From: Sphingomonas glaciei | GTDB lineage: Bacteria > Pseudomonadota > Alphaproteobacteria > Sphingomonadales > Sphingomonadaceae | Reading direction: 5' to 3' | Assembly (NCBI RefSeq): GCF_023380025.1 | Contig: NZ_CP097253.1 | Coordinates: 1,054,001-1,118,000 of the forward strand | Length of the DNA: 64,000 nt | Shown here: positions 7,976 to 16,648 of the stretch, one piece after another | How positions within the stretch are numbered: the stretch's first letter is position 1 | Layout of the letters: the number at the start of each line of letters is the position of its first letter | The notes under the pieces: model-generated | Seen by the model: the letters and a program-made list of their open reading frames with translations, nothing else | What the model was told of the DNA's origin: nothing | Databases searched by the model: none | Made by a program: the position numbers and the translations under genes

Positions 7976-8524
7976 ATGCCGGAGACCCGCCCACCGATCG
8001 AGCTTGCCGGACGCAGCCTCGACGAGATTGCGGCGGCTGCGGCGGATCGCCGCGGCCCGCCGGTCGAGCGCTGGAACCCATCGCATTGCGGCGACAGCGG
8101 GATGCGGATCGACCGCGAGGGCCGCTGGTTCCACGACGGCAAGCGGATCGAGCGCGACGCCCTGGTGCGGCTGTTCGCGTCGGTCCTGCGGCGCGAGCCC
8201 GATGGCCGCCACGTGCTCGTGACGCCGGTCGAGAAGCTCGACATCGCGGTCGAACTGGCGGCGCTGCGGATCACTGCGATGAGCCTCGACGGCGATGGCG
8301 AAAGGCAGCGCATCGCCTTCCAGGTGAGCGACGGCAACGCGCTGATCCTCGGCCCCGGCCATGCCCTGCGGTTCGTCGACGGACTGCCGCTGGTCACCGT
8401 CCGCGGCGGGATCGAGGCGAGCTTCGAACGGCCCGTGTGGTACGAGCTGGCCGAGCTGGCGCTGGCCCATGACCCGCCGGGGTTGTGGAGTGCTGGATCC
8501 TTCCATCCGTTTCCGCTGTCGTGA
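7976..8524 (+). CDS. DUF1285 domain-containing protein
   Basis: A 182-residue cytoplasmic protein. The signature WNPSHCGDSGMRIDREGRWFHDG plus the KRIERDALVRLFASVL segment is that of the DUF1285 family, which is common in alphaproteobacteria and has no established function. The second half continues with beta-rich LVTPVEKLDIAVE and NALILGPGHALRFVDG. I chose the ATG at 7976 over an in-frame TTG at 7940. It is the first gene of a three-gene operon with a Nudix hydrolase (GTGA overlap) and the CCA-adding enzyme (ATGA overlap), divergent from the folM-like gene by 60 bp. Confidence 0.85.
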   Translation: MPETRPPIELAGRSLDEIAAAAADRRGPPVERWNPSHCGDSGMRIDREGRWFHDGKRIERDALVRLFASVLRREPDGRHVLVTPVEKLDIAVELAALRITAMSLDGDGERQRIAFQVSDGNALILGPGHALRFVDGLPLVTVRGGIEASFERPVWYELAELALAHDPPGLWSAGSFHPFPLS

Positions 8525-9102
8525 GCCTCGCCGACAGGCTCCGCGCCGCACTTGCCTTGCCGCCTCCCCCCGACCTCCTGCCCGGCGATCTCGTCGAGGG
8601 GATGGTGGGCGACCCGGTGGCGGCGGCGGTGCTGGTCGCGATCACCCGGCGCGCCGAGCCCGGCGTGCTGCTGACCGTCCGCCGCGAGCACATGCGCACC
8701 CACGCCGGCCAGATCGCCTTTCCCGGCGGCCGGGTCGATGCGGAAGACCGCGATTCCGCCGCCGCTGCCCTGCGCGAGGCAGAGGAGGAAATCGGCCTCC
8801 CGCGCGCCGCCGTCGCCCTGTGGGGCACGGCCGACCCGTATCGGACCATCACCGGCTACCATGTCGTCCCCGTGCTGGGAGAAGTCGACGCCGACCTCCC
8901 CCTCCAACCGCACGAGCATGAGGTGGCCGACCTGTTCGAGGCTCCGCTTGCCTTTCTTCTCGACCCCGCCAATCAGCACCGCATGTCAGCCGATTTCCAG
9001 GGTGCCCGGCGCCAATATTACGAGATCAACTGGGAGGGTCGCCGGATCTGGGGCGCCACGGCGGCGATGCTTGTCAATCTCAGCCGCCGGCTGGCCGCAT
9101 GA
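8521..9102 (+). CDS. CoA pyrophosphatase-type Nudix hydrolase
   Basis: A 193-residue protein. The Nudix box is at about residues 69-92 (GGRVDAEDRDSAAAALREAE, EEIGL), preceded by the TVRREHMRTHAGQIAFPGG stretch. The HAGQIAFPGG context is the NUDT7/NudL-type CoA-diphosphatase signature. It would hydrolyse CoA or acyl-CoA to phosphopantetheine and 3',5'-ADP. I set the start at the GTG at 8521, which overlaps the DUF1285 stop as GTGA; no Shine-Dalgarno is needed for coupled translation. Its end overlaps the CCA enzyme start. Confidence 0.88.
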   Translation: MSLADRLRAALALPPPPDLLPGDLVEGMVGDPVAAAVLVAITRRAEPGVLLTVRREHMRTHAGQIAFPGGRVDAEDRDSAAAALREAEEEIGLPRAAVALWGTADPYRTITGYHVVPVLGEVDADLPLQPHEHEVADLFEAPLAFLLDPANQHRMSADFQGARRQYYEINWEGRRIWGATAAMLVNLSRRLAA

Positions 9103-10283
9103 GTGACGTCGGCCAGCTTCATGCGCTCGTCGCCCGGCCAGGGGTCTCGGCCGCCTTTGCCGCGCTTGGCGAGGGTCAGGCCCGGCTGGTGGGAGGAGCG
9201 GTGCGTGACGGACTGCTGGGCAGCGCGGTCGCCGATGTCGATGTCGCGACCCTGCTCAGCCCCTACGAGGTGATGCGCCGCTGCGGCGCGGCCGGGATCA
9301 AGACGGTCCCAACCGGGATCGCCCATGGCACCGTGACTGCGGTCAGCGCCGGCGAGACGCTGGAGATCACGACCCTGCGCGCCGACCTCGCCACCGACGG
9401 GCGCCACGCGACGGTGGGCTTCACCGACGACTGGCGCGAGGATGCCGCCCGCCGCGACTTCACCATCAACGCGCTCTATTTCGATCTCGCCACCGGCGAG
9501 GTCCACGACTATTTCGGCGGACTTGCCGACCTCGAGGCGCACCGCGTCAGGTTCATCGGCGAGCCGCTCCAGCGCATCGCCGAGGACCACCTGCGGATCC
9601 TGCGCTTCTTCCGCTTCACCGCCCGGTTCGGAAGCCAGGTCGACGAGGCCGGACTGGCGGCCTGCGCCGCTCGCGCCAACGACCTCATGGCCCTGTCGCG
9701 AGAGCGGATCGCGGACGAGTGGCTGAAGCTGCTGGCGCTCCCGCAGCCAGCGGGGACGGTTGCCCTGATGCTCGAACTCGGCCTGCTCGCCCCGGTCCTG
9801 CCCGAGATCGCCAGGAAGGCCTGGGAGCGGCTCGAGGCCTTGGTCGACGCGGAACAGAAGGCGGGACTTGCGCCCGATCCGCTGCGGCGATTCGCCGCGC
9901 TATTGCCGCCGGATCCATCAGTCGCCGAAAAGGTCGCCGCACGGCTCAAGCTCAGCAACAAGGCGCGCAGGCGGCTGGCTTCTGCAACGGTCGCCTATGG
10001 CGGTGAGCAGCCCCATGCGCTCGCCTATCGGGGCGGCGTGGCGGAGGCGCAGGATCGCTTGCTACTCGGCGGCGAGGTCGAGGCTGCGGCGGCGCTGGAA
10101 GGCTGGTCGCCGCCGCGCCTGCCGATTGGCGGCGGACAGTTGATCGCGCGCGGCCTGACGCCCGGCCCGACGGTGGCGCGCACCTTGAAGGCGATCGAGG
10201 ACCGCTGGGTAGCTGAAGGTTTTCCCGATGCGGACCGGCTCGATCAGCTCGTCACGCAGGCGCTCGATCGGTCGAAGGGCTAG
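9099..10283 (+). CDS. cca: CCA tRNA nucleotidyltransferase
   Basis: A 394-residue class II nucleotidyltransferase. The N-terminal domain has RLVGGAVRDGLLG and the metal-binding VADVDVAT. The expected DD/DE pair of DxD is thus DVD here. THAT is followed by GIAHGTVTAV, EITTLRAD, and WREDAARRDFTINALY, the classic nucleotide-recognition RRDFTxNA motif. LRILRFFRFTARFG opens the RNA-binding helices. It adds or repairs the 3' CCA of tRNAs. Because alphaproteobacterial CCA enzymes lack an HD domain, the length is normal. It is the last gene of the DUF1285-Nudix operon. Confidence 0.93.
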   Translation: MSDVGQLHALVARPGVSAAFAALGEGQARLVGGAVRDGLLGSAVADVDVATLLSPYEVMRRCGAAGIKTVPTGIAHGTVTAVSAGETLEITTLRADLATDGRHATVGFTDDWREDAARRDFTINALYFDLATGEVHDYFGGLADLEAHRVRFIGEPLQRIAEDHLRILRFFRFTARFGSQVDEAGLAACAARANDLMALSRERIADEWLKLLALPQPAGTVALMLELGLLAPVLPEIARKAWERLEALVDAEQKAGLAPDPLRRFAALLPPDPSVAEKVAARLKLSNKARRRLASATVAYGGEQPHALAYRGGVAEAQDRLLLGGEVEAAAALEGWSPPRLPIGGGQLIARGLTPGPTVARTLKAIEDRWVAEGFPDADRLDQLVTQALDRSKG

Positions 10284-10294
10284 CGAAGGAAAAG

Positions 10295-10330
10295 GTGCCG
10301 GCCACAGGAGGGCTAACAGCCGACACCTCA
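10295..10330. other. Imperfect stem-loop after the CCA enzyme gene
   Basis: AGGTGCCGGC and GCCGACACCT (about 10294-10329) can form a 10-bp stem with one mismatch around a 16-nt loop. It lies 11-46 nt past the cca stop, in the 181-bp gap before the convergent LOV-HTH gene. There is no T tract. It could be a weak terminator or a 3' end hairpin. I see no gene in the rest of the gap. Confidence 0.35.
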
Positions 10331-10464
10331 CCCCGAGTGGCAGGGGAAGTGCGACCCGAGCGATACCGGCACGACCTCACGGATGACACCAGCACAGCGT
10401 AAGCATTTGCCGCAGCACGGACCCCGCCCGGCAGCTAGGCTTAGGACTGTGCCGCTAAGGGCTT

Positions 10465-11103
10465 CTAGAGCCCGGCCTCGACCGCCAGGCGGATGAGATC
10501 GGCGCTCGTCGGGACGCCGAGCCGCTCCATCAGCAGCGCGCGGTGCATCTTCACCGTCTTCTCGCTGATCTTCAGCTCCCACGCGATCTGCTTGTTGAGC
10601 AATCCCTTGGCGATGAGTTCCAGAACCTGGCGCTGGCGCGGCGGGAGGGTGTTGACCGCAAGGATCGCCCGCTCGCGCCGGCCGCTGAACACCGCGGTGC
10701 TTTCCATGCCCAGCTCGACCTGGCTGCCGAGAAACCAGCTGAGTTCACCATTGCCGTCGAACAAAGGGGTCACCAGCACCGCATTGCGGAACGGAGAGCC
10801 ATCCTTCTTGTAGTTGAGGATGTCGACCAGCACCGATTTGCGATTGCGGACGCCTTCGCGGATCCGTTCCGTCAGCCACGGCTCCGTCGCCGCACCCGAC
10901 AGGAAGCGACAGTTACGACCGAGAATTTCGCCTTCCGCATAACCGGTAAGGTCGCAAAATGCCTGGTTGGCGACCTCGAGCGGATTGTCCGCCTTGCGAG
11001 GATTGCTCAACACGGTCGCGATGGGACTGAATCCCACCGTTTCGACCAGACGCTGTTCATCTACCGAAGCCAGCACTGCTCCTCCGCATTCCCCCGCCGC
11101 CAT
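10465..11103 (-). CDS. LOV-HTH blue-light-responsive transcription factor
   Basis: A 212-residue two-domain regulator. Residues about 18-130 form a LOV-type PAS domain. GRNCRFLSG (Cys about residue 65) is the flavin-adduct motif, [11 protein letters not shown] supplies the conserved flavin-contacting Asn residues, and the last strand ends WFLGSQVEL with the key Gln. Residues about 148-212 form a LuxR/GerE helix-turn-helix ([20 protein letters not shown], then [17 protein letters not shown]). Size, order and motifs match EL222 of Erythrobacter litoralis. In that protein blue light forms a Cys-FMN adduct, releasing the HTH to dimerise and bind DNA. Targets here are unknown; it is divergent from the barrel protein gene at 11413. 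Confidence 0.9.
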   Translation of the reverse strand: MAAGECGGAVLASVDEQRLVETVGFSPIATVLSNPRKADNPLEVANQAFCDLTGYAEGEILGRNCRFLSGAATEPWLTERIREGVRNRKSVLVDILNYKKDGSPFRNAVLVTPLFDGNGELSWFLGSQVELGMESTAVFSGRRERAILAVNTLPPRQRQVLELIAKGLLNKQIAWELKISEKTVKMHRALLMERLGVPTSADLIRLAVEAGL

Positions 11104-11412
11104 TCACTACACTCCCCCGCTGGCGCTGGCGAGAGCTTTGCGAAAGCCAGTCGCCGACCCGAACTGGCGGAGATGCGAAGCGTGATTTGTCCGGTGTGGC
11201 AATTGGAGATTTCGCCTTGGGACAAAGCAGATTATCGTTGTAGTTCGGCATCTTACCCCTGAGTCGTGGGGACTCGCACCCGAGAAGTTTGTTGCATTAG
11301 TGTCACAGTTCACGAGGGATGGTCGCTCAGCTTTCGCTTGAGCGAAACTAACCGCCTGCTCTACAGGTTCGGGGCGCCATCAACACTAACTCTCGAGCGA
11401 GAAGGGGAAAGC
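11104..11412. promoter_or_regulatory. Divergent control region between LOV-HTH and barrel protein genes
   Basis: A 309-bp gene-free stretch between two divergent starts, so it must hold both promoters. It is less GC-rich than its flanks. The only clear structure I see is the inverted repeat at 11323-11345. GAAGGGGAAA just before the ATG at 11413 is a good ribosome-binding site. I could not assign -35/-10 boxes with confidence. A self-regulating LOV-HTH site here is plausible but not demonstrated. Confidence 0.5.
11323..11345 (+). promoter_or_regulatory. Inverted repeat upstream of outer-membrane protein gene
   Basis: TCGCTCA (11323-11329) and TGAGCGA (11339-11345) are perfect inverted repeats around a 9-nt centre (GCTTTCGCT), whose AGC/GCT can extend the stem with a bulge. 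It lies 68-90 bp before the ATG at 11413. It could be an operator or a hairpin in the 5' leader RNA. Confidence 0.4.
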
Positions 11413-12240
11413 ATGCGCAAATACCTCCTGGCGGCCGTCGCAGCGGCTGCCATCACCACGCCAGCGATGGCCCGCGATGGTGCGGGCTACGTCGGCGTCG
11501 ATCTTGGAGCGTTGCTCGTCGAAGATCTTGAGATCGACATCACCAACACTGCTGGTGCTGCCTTCGACGACTACGCCATCGGCGATCACAAGTATGGCTA
11601 CGACGTCGGCGTGAATGCCGGCTATGACTTCGGTGCGATCCGCGCCGAGGCCGAAGTTGCCTACAAGCGTGCCAAGCACGACGAATACACGGTCAACGGT
11701 GTCATCCTCGACGCCAACGGCCGTACCACCTCGCTGTCGGTGATGGGCAACCTGCTCCTCGACTTCGGCGCGGACGACAGCTGGCAGGGCTTCGTTGGCG
11801 GTGGTGTTGGCTATGCCCGCACCCGCGTCAACCTGTCGACGGCTGCGCTCAGCGGCCGTCGCCTCAGCGACAGCGGCTTCGCTTGGCAGATCCTTGCCGG
11901 CGTTCGCTATCCGGTGAGCGACAACATCGATTTCGGTCTGAAGTATCGCTTCTACAACCATGATCTCGATGACACGCTGACCTTCGCTCCCGTCACGACG
12001 GTGGGCGGCGACGCGGAAGCGCGTTTCCGTTCGCACTCGCTGATGGCCAGCCTGTCGTTCAACCTCGGTGGGGTGGCCCCGCCGCCTCCGCCGCCGCCGC
12101 CGCCGCCCCCGCCGCCGCCTCCCCCGCCGCCTCCTCCGACGCAGACCTGCCCGGATGGATCGGTGATCCTGGCGACCGACGCGTGCCCGGTGCCGCCGCC
12201 GCCGCCTCCGCCGCCGCCGGTCGAGCCGGTTCGCGGCTAA
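11413..12240 (+). CDS. Outer-membrane beta-barrel protein with polyproline tail
   Basis: A 275-residue exported protein. The signal peptide is about residues 1-22 (MRKYLLAAVAAAAITTPAMA). The following ~190 residues alternate as in small OmpA-like barrels: YVGVDLGALLV, YDVGVNAGYDFGAIRAE, GFVGGGVGYARTRV, WQILAGVRYPVSDNIDFGLKYR, and a final strand SHSLMASLSFNLGG. After the barrel come about 20 consecutive Pro, a short linker TQTCPDGSVILATDAC (two Cys), nine more Pro and VEPVRG. No peptidoglycan-binding OmpA domain follows. It is probably an abundant surface or periplasm-spanning protein. The RBS GAAGGGGAAA supports the start, and a strong terminator follows. Confidence 0.82.
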   Translation: MRKYLLAAVAAAAITTPAMARDGAGYVGVDLGALLVEDLEIDITNTAGAAFDDYAIGDHKYGYDVGVNAGYDFGAIRAEAEVAYKRAKHDEYTVNGVILDANGRTTSLSVMGNLLLDFGADDSWQGFVGGGVGYARTRVNLSTAALSGRRLSDSGFAWQILAGVRYPVSDNIDFGLKYRFYNHDLDDTLTFAPVTTVGGDAEARFRSHSLMASLSFNLGGVAPPPPPPPPPPPPPPPPPPPPTQTCPDGSVILATDACPVPPPPPPPPPVEPVRG

Positions 12241-12295
12241 GCGAAAGGGACAGGCTCCTTCGGGAGCCTGCTTCCTGCAGCGACGCAAAAAAGGA

Positions 12296-12328
12296 ACGGG
12301 GTGGAGCTTCGGCTCCGCCCCGTTTTTT
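12296..12328 (+). terminator. Intrinsic terminator of the barrel protein gene
   Basis: ACGGGGTGGAGC (12296-12307), a TTCG tetraloop and GCTCCGCCCCGT (12312-12323) form a 12-bp stem with one G-U pair, followed by TTTTTT. A smaller hairpin, AGGCTCC-TTCG-GGAGCCT, lies just upstream at about 12252-12269. The A-rich bases before the stem may let it work weakly in both directions. Confidence 0.92.
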
Positions 12329-12370
12329 GTCTATTCGAGACTGGCCGACCCGGTCGTCCGGGCACTGGGC

Positions 12371-12408
12371 AAAAAGAAAGGGCAGAGCGCCTGTCCGGCG
12401 CCCTGCCC
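12371..12408 (-). terminator. Intrinsic terminator of the L,D-transpeptidase gene
   Basis: On the minus strand GGGCAGGGCGC pairs with GCGCTCTGCCC (12398-12408 with 12380-12390, one mismatch) and is followed by TTTCTTTTT. It lies 35-72 nt past the transpeptidase stop. Confidence 0.8.
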
Positions 12409-12442
12409 CATGCTTCGCCTCAGAAGCATTCCCCGACGGGCG

Positions 12443-13774
12443 TCAGGGAGCTCCACGGGTCGGGCTGGTGTAGGTTGCCGCCGCCAGCTGCCGGTCGGGG
12501 CGCCCATCCCATCCGTAAGGGTCCCCACGCGACGCCAGGCGGCCGTCGGCGCCCTGTTCCTGGGTCAGGTAGGTCAGATAGATCGGAACGCCCTGAGGGA
12601 GCTTGACGAGCACGTCGGCTTCCTTGGTGGTCGGCGCCGGACTGTTGCCGTGCAGCCAGCGATAGAAACGCTGCGCATCCTCCAGGCGGACGCAGCCGTT
12701 CGACAGGTGCCGGTCGGGCTTCAGGAATTTCGACTTGTCGAGTGTGTCGTGAAGGAAGATGTCCTGCCCGCTCGGGAACGGGATCTTCATCCCGGCAAGG
12801 CTGTTCAGCGGCCCCGGGGCCTGCCGCACGCGGACCAGCCCGGGATCCTTGGCCAGCGCCGCCCACTTCACCTCAGCGGCAGGAACCACCGTGGCGTCGT
12901 TGGTCCAGTTGCTCATCACCTCGTAGCCGTTGCGCTTGAGGTAGGCGTCGCCGCCCTTCAGGACGCCGGGCGCGACGATCTTCTTGGTCAGGCTGGGCGG
13001 CACCTCCCAATAGGGATTGAGCACCGCATAATGGATGATGCTGGCGATCATCGGGGTCTGGGTCTCGCCGGTGCCGACGATCACCTTCATCCGGTCCACC
13101 ACCTGGCCATTCTCGTACATGGTCAAGGTGGCATTGCCGGAGTCAACCAGCGCGAAACGGCCACCCGCGGGGAGCGCGCGGGCCCGCTCGAGGTTGGACA
13201 GCAGCTGGGGATCGGCGGTCGTCACTCCACTCGCCAGCGCGGCGTCACGCAGCGACCGGTAGATGGCATTGACGTCGGACAGGCGGGTGACCGCGGCCCT
13301 CAGATCAGGAGAAGCCGCAGTCGTGAGCAGGATCTGGTCCGGGCGGCTCTGCGGCTTCAGCAGATCGTAGCCGTAGACCAGGCCCTTGGGCGGCGTACGC
13401 AGGTGCTGCATGTAGGCGACCCACGCCTTGCTGATCCGCACCTCCGACGCCTGGGTAGCAACGACATTGCCCGGCACCGCCGCAGCCAAGGCCGCGTCGA
13501 CATCGGCGGCAAGCGCCGGACCCGCGGCAAAGCCGTCGATGGTCGAGCGACGCAGGATCGAGGACAACTGGCCGACCGCAGACCTGGTCGCATCGTTGCG
13601 AAGCCAGATCGGCGCTTCGCCATGCTGGAAATAATAAAGCTCGACCGGATCGGTCGGAGCGACCCGCACCACCGCGACAGGCGCGGGTGCCGGCTTGGGC
13701 TTCTTGCGGGCTTCGGCGGTGCCGGGCACGGCCAGAAGCGCGAGAACAGTTGTCGAAAGCAGGAGCTTGTTCAC
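12443..13774 (-). CDS. L,D-transpeptidase (YcbB/LdtD type)
   Basis: A 443-residue exported enzyme with a signal peptide at about residues 1-22 (LLLSTTVLALLAVPGTAEA). The middle has the helical scaffold domain of large YcbB-type transpeptidases. The YkuD catalytic domain (about 215-390) contains VIVGTGETQTPM, NPYWEVPPSL, FLHDT and the active-site SNGCVRL with Cys at about residue 361. The enzyme makes 3-3 crosslinks in peptidoglycan, or attaches proteins to it, in the periplasm. The C-terminal ~60 residues (DGRLASRGDPYGWDGRPD onward) are an extra low-complexity tail. It is monocistronic, with its own terminator. Confidence 0.92.
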   Translation of the reverse strand: MNKLLLSTTVLALLAVPGTAEARKKPKPAPAPVAVVRVAPTDPVELYYFQHGEAPIWLRNDATRSAVGQLSSILRRSTIDGFAAGPALAADVDAALAAAVPGNVVATQASEVRISKAWVAYMQHLRTPPKGLVYGYDLLKPQSRPDQILLTTAASPDLRAAVTRLSDVNAIYRSLRDAALASGVTTADPQLLSNLERARALPAGGRFALVDSGNATLTMYENGQVVDRMKVIVGTGETQTPMIASIIHYAVLNPYWEVPPSLTKKIVAPGVLKGGDAYLKRNGYEVMSNWTNDATVVPAAEVKWAALAKDPGLVRVRQAPGPLNSLAGMKIPFPSGQDIFLHDTLDKSKFLKPDRHLSNGCVRLEDAQRFYRWLHGNSPAPTTKEADVLVKLPQGVPIYLTYLTQEQGADGRLASRGDPYGWDGRPDRQLAAATYTSPTRGAP

Positions 13775-13870
13775 CGAGGATCCCCGTTAACCGATGGTTT
13801 CCCCAGCCTTTTACCGGCGCAGGTCTGTCGGGCAAGTGAACCGACGACTCGGTTCGGCGCATTTAGCGCG

Positions 13871-14224
13871 TCAACCGGCAGCCTGTTCGAGGACCGGGCC
13901 GATCCGATCGATGGTGTAGGGCTTTTCGAGCAGGGGGGCCTCGGCGAAATTGGCCGGAGGCGGCTCGACATGACCGCCGCTGGCGATCACGAACGGAACG
14001 CCGCGATCGCTCAGCACTTCTGCCACAGGCCAGACGAGCTCACCCTTCAGGTTGACGTCGAGAATGGCGACATCGAAGCCACCGTCCTCGCACGCCTTCA
14101 TCGCGTCCGCGAGATTATCGCAACTGGCATGGATGCGGTGACCCAGAGTCTCGAGGAAGTCCTCGAGCATCATGGCGATCAGCGGCTCGTCTTCGACAAC
14201 GAGAATGGAGCGTGCAGTACCCAC
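13871..14224 (-). CDS. Single-domain response regulator
   Basis: A 117-residue receiver domain with no output domain. It has SILVVEDEPLIAMML (acidic pair), the phospho-acceptor Asp in VAILDVNLKGE, the FVIASG switch region and the LLEKPY Lys. Such stand-alone receivers act as phosphate shuttles or allosteric partners. It lies 41 nt downstream of the cckA stop on the same strand, so it may be co-transcribed with cckA and M13. It is not CpdR or DivK by any motif I can see; a partner role with CckA is inference only. Confidence 0.88.
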   Translation of the reverse strand: MGTARSILVVEDEPLIAMMLEDFLETLGHRIHASCDNLADAMKACEDGGFDVAILDVNLKGELVWPVAEVLSDRGVPFVIASGGHVEPPPANFAEAPLLEKPYTIDRIGPVLEQAAG

Positions 14225-14265
14225 CGACCGGCCTTTGCAGGTCCGAAATGGTAAGGCAATACTTT

Positions 14266-16644
14266 TCAGCGCGCTGCCAGGATCCGCCGGGCCGCTTCGG
14301 AAAGTTGCTGTACGGAGAAGGGTTTAGGCAGAAACGCCACATTGTCGAAGTCGATCGAGCGGCGGAGTTGCTCCTCCGCATAGCCTGACATGAACAGGAT
14401 CGGCAGTTCGGGCCGGGTCAAGCGAGCCTCGCGGACCATGGTTGGCCCGTCCATGATCGGCATGACGACATCGGTGATCAGCAGATCGATGACCTCGCCC
14501 CGGCCGACGATCTCCAGCGCCTCCTCGCCGTTGGCGGCGGTCAGCACGGTGTAGCCCTGGCGGGTCAGGGCGCGCTCGGCGACGGTCCTGACCATCGCCT
14601 CGTCCTCGACCAGCAGGACCACGCCGGTGCCCCAGGTCTCCTCGACCTTGGGCGCGGGGGCAGCCGCGCGAACGGCCACGGTGCGTTCTTCCTGGTGGAC
14701 CGGAAGATAGATGACGAAGCTGGTCCCCTCGCCCACCTTGCTGTCGGCGAAGATGAAGCCGCCCGACTGCTTGACGATGCCGTAGACGGTCGACAGCCCG
14801 AGCCCGGTGCCCTTGCCGACCTCCTTGGTGGTGAAGAAGGGCTCGAAGATCTTGCCCAGGACCGACGGCGGGATGCCGCAGCCGGTGTCCGAGATGCTGA
14901 GCGCGGTATAGTCCGCGATCGGCAGGATGTCGGAGCCGAGCTCGGCGACCTGATCGGCGCGGACCGCATAGGTCTGGATGATCAGCTTGCCGCCGCCCGA
15001 CCCGAGCATCGCGTCGCGGGCGTTGACCGCGAGGTTGACGATGACCTGCTCGAGCTGCCCCGGATCGGCGCGCACCGCCCCCAGTTCGCGGCCATGCTTG
15101 ACCTGCAGCACCACCGTTTCGCCGAGCAGGCGCTTGAGCAGGTGACTGACCTCGCTGACCACGTCGGGCAGTTGCAGGACCTGCGGGCGCAGCGTCTGCT
15201 GGCGCGAGAAGGCGAGCAGCTGGCGGGTCAGGCCGGCGGCGCGGTTCGAGTTCGATTTGATCTGCTGGATGTCGTCGTAATCGCTGTCACCCGGCGTGTG
15301 CCGCATCAGCATGAGGTCGCAGTGGCCGATGATCGCGGTCAGGATGTTGTTGAAATCGTGGGCGACGCCGCCGGCGAGCTGGCCCACCGCCTGCATCTTG
15401 GTTGCCTGCGCGACCTGGCGCTTGAGCTTGGCTTCCTCGCTATTGTCCTTGAGCAGCAGGAGGACGCTGGCCTCGCCGAGGTTGCGCAGGCCCGCGATGG
15501 TCAGCGCGACCGGTTCGCCCGGCTGATGGGGCAGGCGCACGGCAAGGTCGCCCGACATGGCGGGCCCGCGGCTGTTGCGGCGCACGGCGTCGGCCACCGC
15601 CGCCTTATCCTCCTTGACCACCAGGTCGCTCGGGAAGGCGGGCAGCGTCTTGTCCTCGTCGAGCGAGGCGGCGCGGCGGAACGCCTTGTTGCTGGTGAGG
15701 AAGCGACCGTCGCGATCGACCAGCGCCAGACCGAGGGGAAGCAGGTCGAGCAGCGCCTGGAGGCTGGCCGGCTCGGCGAGGCCGGGGGTTTCCCCGGTCG
15801 CAAACAGCAGCGCCAGGCCGGCCGGTTCGCCAGACCCGGGCGCCACCGGAATGTGGAGCAGGCGAAGCATCTGCCCACCCGCCCCCTCGGCGGCGAGCCG
15901 CACCCGCCCCTCGCCTGCCCCGTCGAGCAGCGAATCCATCCGGACCGCGTCGTCCGGGGCGAGTTGGGTCCGCCGCATGAATAACGGATTGGCGGCAATG
16001 ACCTGTCCGTCGGCATCGACCGCCGCGGCGAGCACGCCCGCTTCTCCCAGCACTTCGCCTTCGCCGCCGGTAAGACGTGACACGAGCACGTCGAGCGGCG
16101 AGCGCGGAGACGGCGGGAAGCGCCAGAGCAGTTGGTCGCGGGCCTGCCCGACCCGCTTGACCGAGACGGTGAGCAGCCCGTCGGTTCCCTGCAGGTCGAT
16201 GGCCTGGCTCTCGCCATCCCGAAGCGCGAGGTGGCCGGCTTCGGACAGCGCCGCCGCCGCTTCGTCCCCGGAGCCGAGGTGAAGCGGTAGCGGAAGGTCG
16301 GGGAAGCGGTCGCGATAGGCCTGGTTGAGACTTAGCAGTGCACCCTCGCCGTCGGTCAGCGCGACCGGATCGGGGCACAGGTTCAGCCCGGCCGCGACCA
16401 GCGCGAAATCGGGGGCGATCGCCGGGGCGGCGTGGGAGAGATCGACCGGACGGCGCCTCAACCATCCGAAAGCGGCAGCACCGAGCGCGGTGACCCCGAG
16501 CGGGGCCGCGACCGGCAGGTTACCGAACGCCAGTGCCAGCAGCGCGACGCCGCCGAGCAGGGCGGCGAGGATGAGCGGCGCCAGCCAGGGCTCGTCGCGC
16601 GACACGGGTTCAGCGTCGATCGCGGCGAGCCTGGCGTGGAGCAT
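14266..16644 (-). CDS. cckA: Cell-cycle hybrid histidine kinase CckA
   Basis: A 792-residue membrane hybrid kinase. Two transmembrane helices lie at about 20-40 and 45-63. PAS-like sensory regions span about 75-180, 195-285 and 290-400. The HisKA domain is at about 415-485, with the phospho-acceptor His429 in [19 protein letters not shown]. The ATPase domain (about 525-648) has [18 protein letters not shown] and [11 protein letters not shown]. The C-terminal receiver (about 675-790) has LVEDE and Asp725 in LITDVVMP. The His-box wording and two-helix N-terminus are those of CckA, which phosphorylates the ChpT-CtrA/CpdR relay and acts as kinase or phosphatase in alphaproteobacterial cell-cycle control. 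The ATG at 16644 is 4 nt after the M13 peptidase stop. Confidence 0.9.
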   Translation of the reverse strand: MLHARLAAIDAEPVSRDEPWLAPLILAALLGGVALLALAFGNLPVAAPLGVTALGAAAFGWLRRRPVDLSHAAPAIAPDFALVAAGLNLCPDPVALTDGEGALLSLNQAYRDRFPDLPLPLHLGSGDEAAAALSEAGHLALRDGESQAIDLQGTDGLLTVSVKRVGQARDQLLWRFPPSPRSPLDVLVSRLTGGEGEVLGEAGVLAAAVDADGQVIAANPLFMRRTQLAPDDAVRMDSLLDGAGEGRVRLAAEGAGGQMLRLLHIPVAPGSGEPAGLALLFATGETPGLAEPASLQALLDLLPLGLALVDRDGRFLTSNKAFRRAASLDEDKTLPAFPSDLVVKEDKAAVADAVRRNSRGPAMSGDLAVRLPHQPGEPVALTIAGLRNLGEASVLLLLKDNSEEAKLKRQVAQATKMQAVGQLAGGVAHDFNNILTAIIGHCDLMLMRHTPGDSDYDDIQQIKSNSNRAAGLTRQLLAFSRQQTLRPQVLQLPDVVSEVSHLLKRLLGETVVLQVKHGRELGAVRADPGQLEQVIVNLAVNARDAMLGSGGGKLIIQTYAVRADQVAELGSDILPIADYTALSISDTGCGIPPSVLGKIFEPFFTTKEVGKGTGLGLSTVYGIVKQSGGFIFADSKVGEGTSFVIYLPVHQEERTVAVRAAAPAPKVEETWGTGVVLLVEDEAMVRTVAERALTRQGYTVLTAANGEEALEIVGRGEVIDLLITDVVMPIMDGPTMVREARLTRPELPILFMSGYAEEQLRRSIDFDNVAFLPKPFSVQQLSEAARRILAAR

Positions 16645-16648
16645 CAGC

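Noticed and set aside
12060..12235. Repeated CCG units considered as a CRISPR or tandem-repeat array
   Set aside because: The repeats are in frame and encode polyproline in the barrel protein; there are no spacers.
12410..14254. A 614-codon plus-strand frame
   Set aside because: Antisense to the L,D-transpeptidase and the receiver gene, both with catalytic residues; the frame shows only GC-driven composition.
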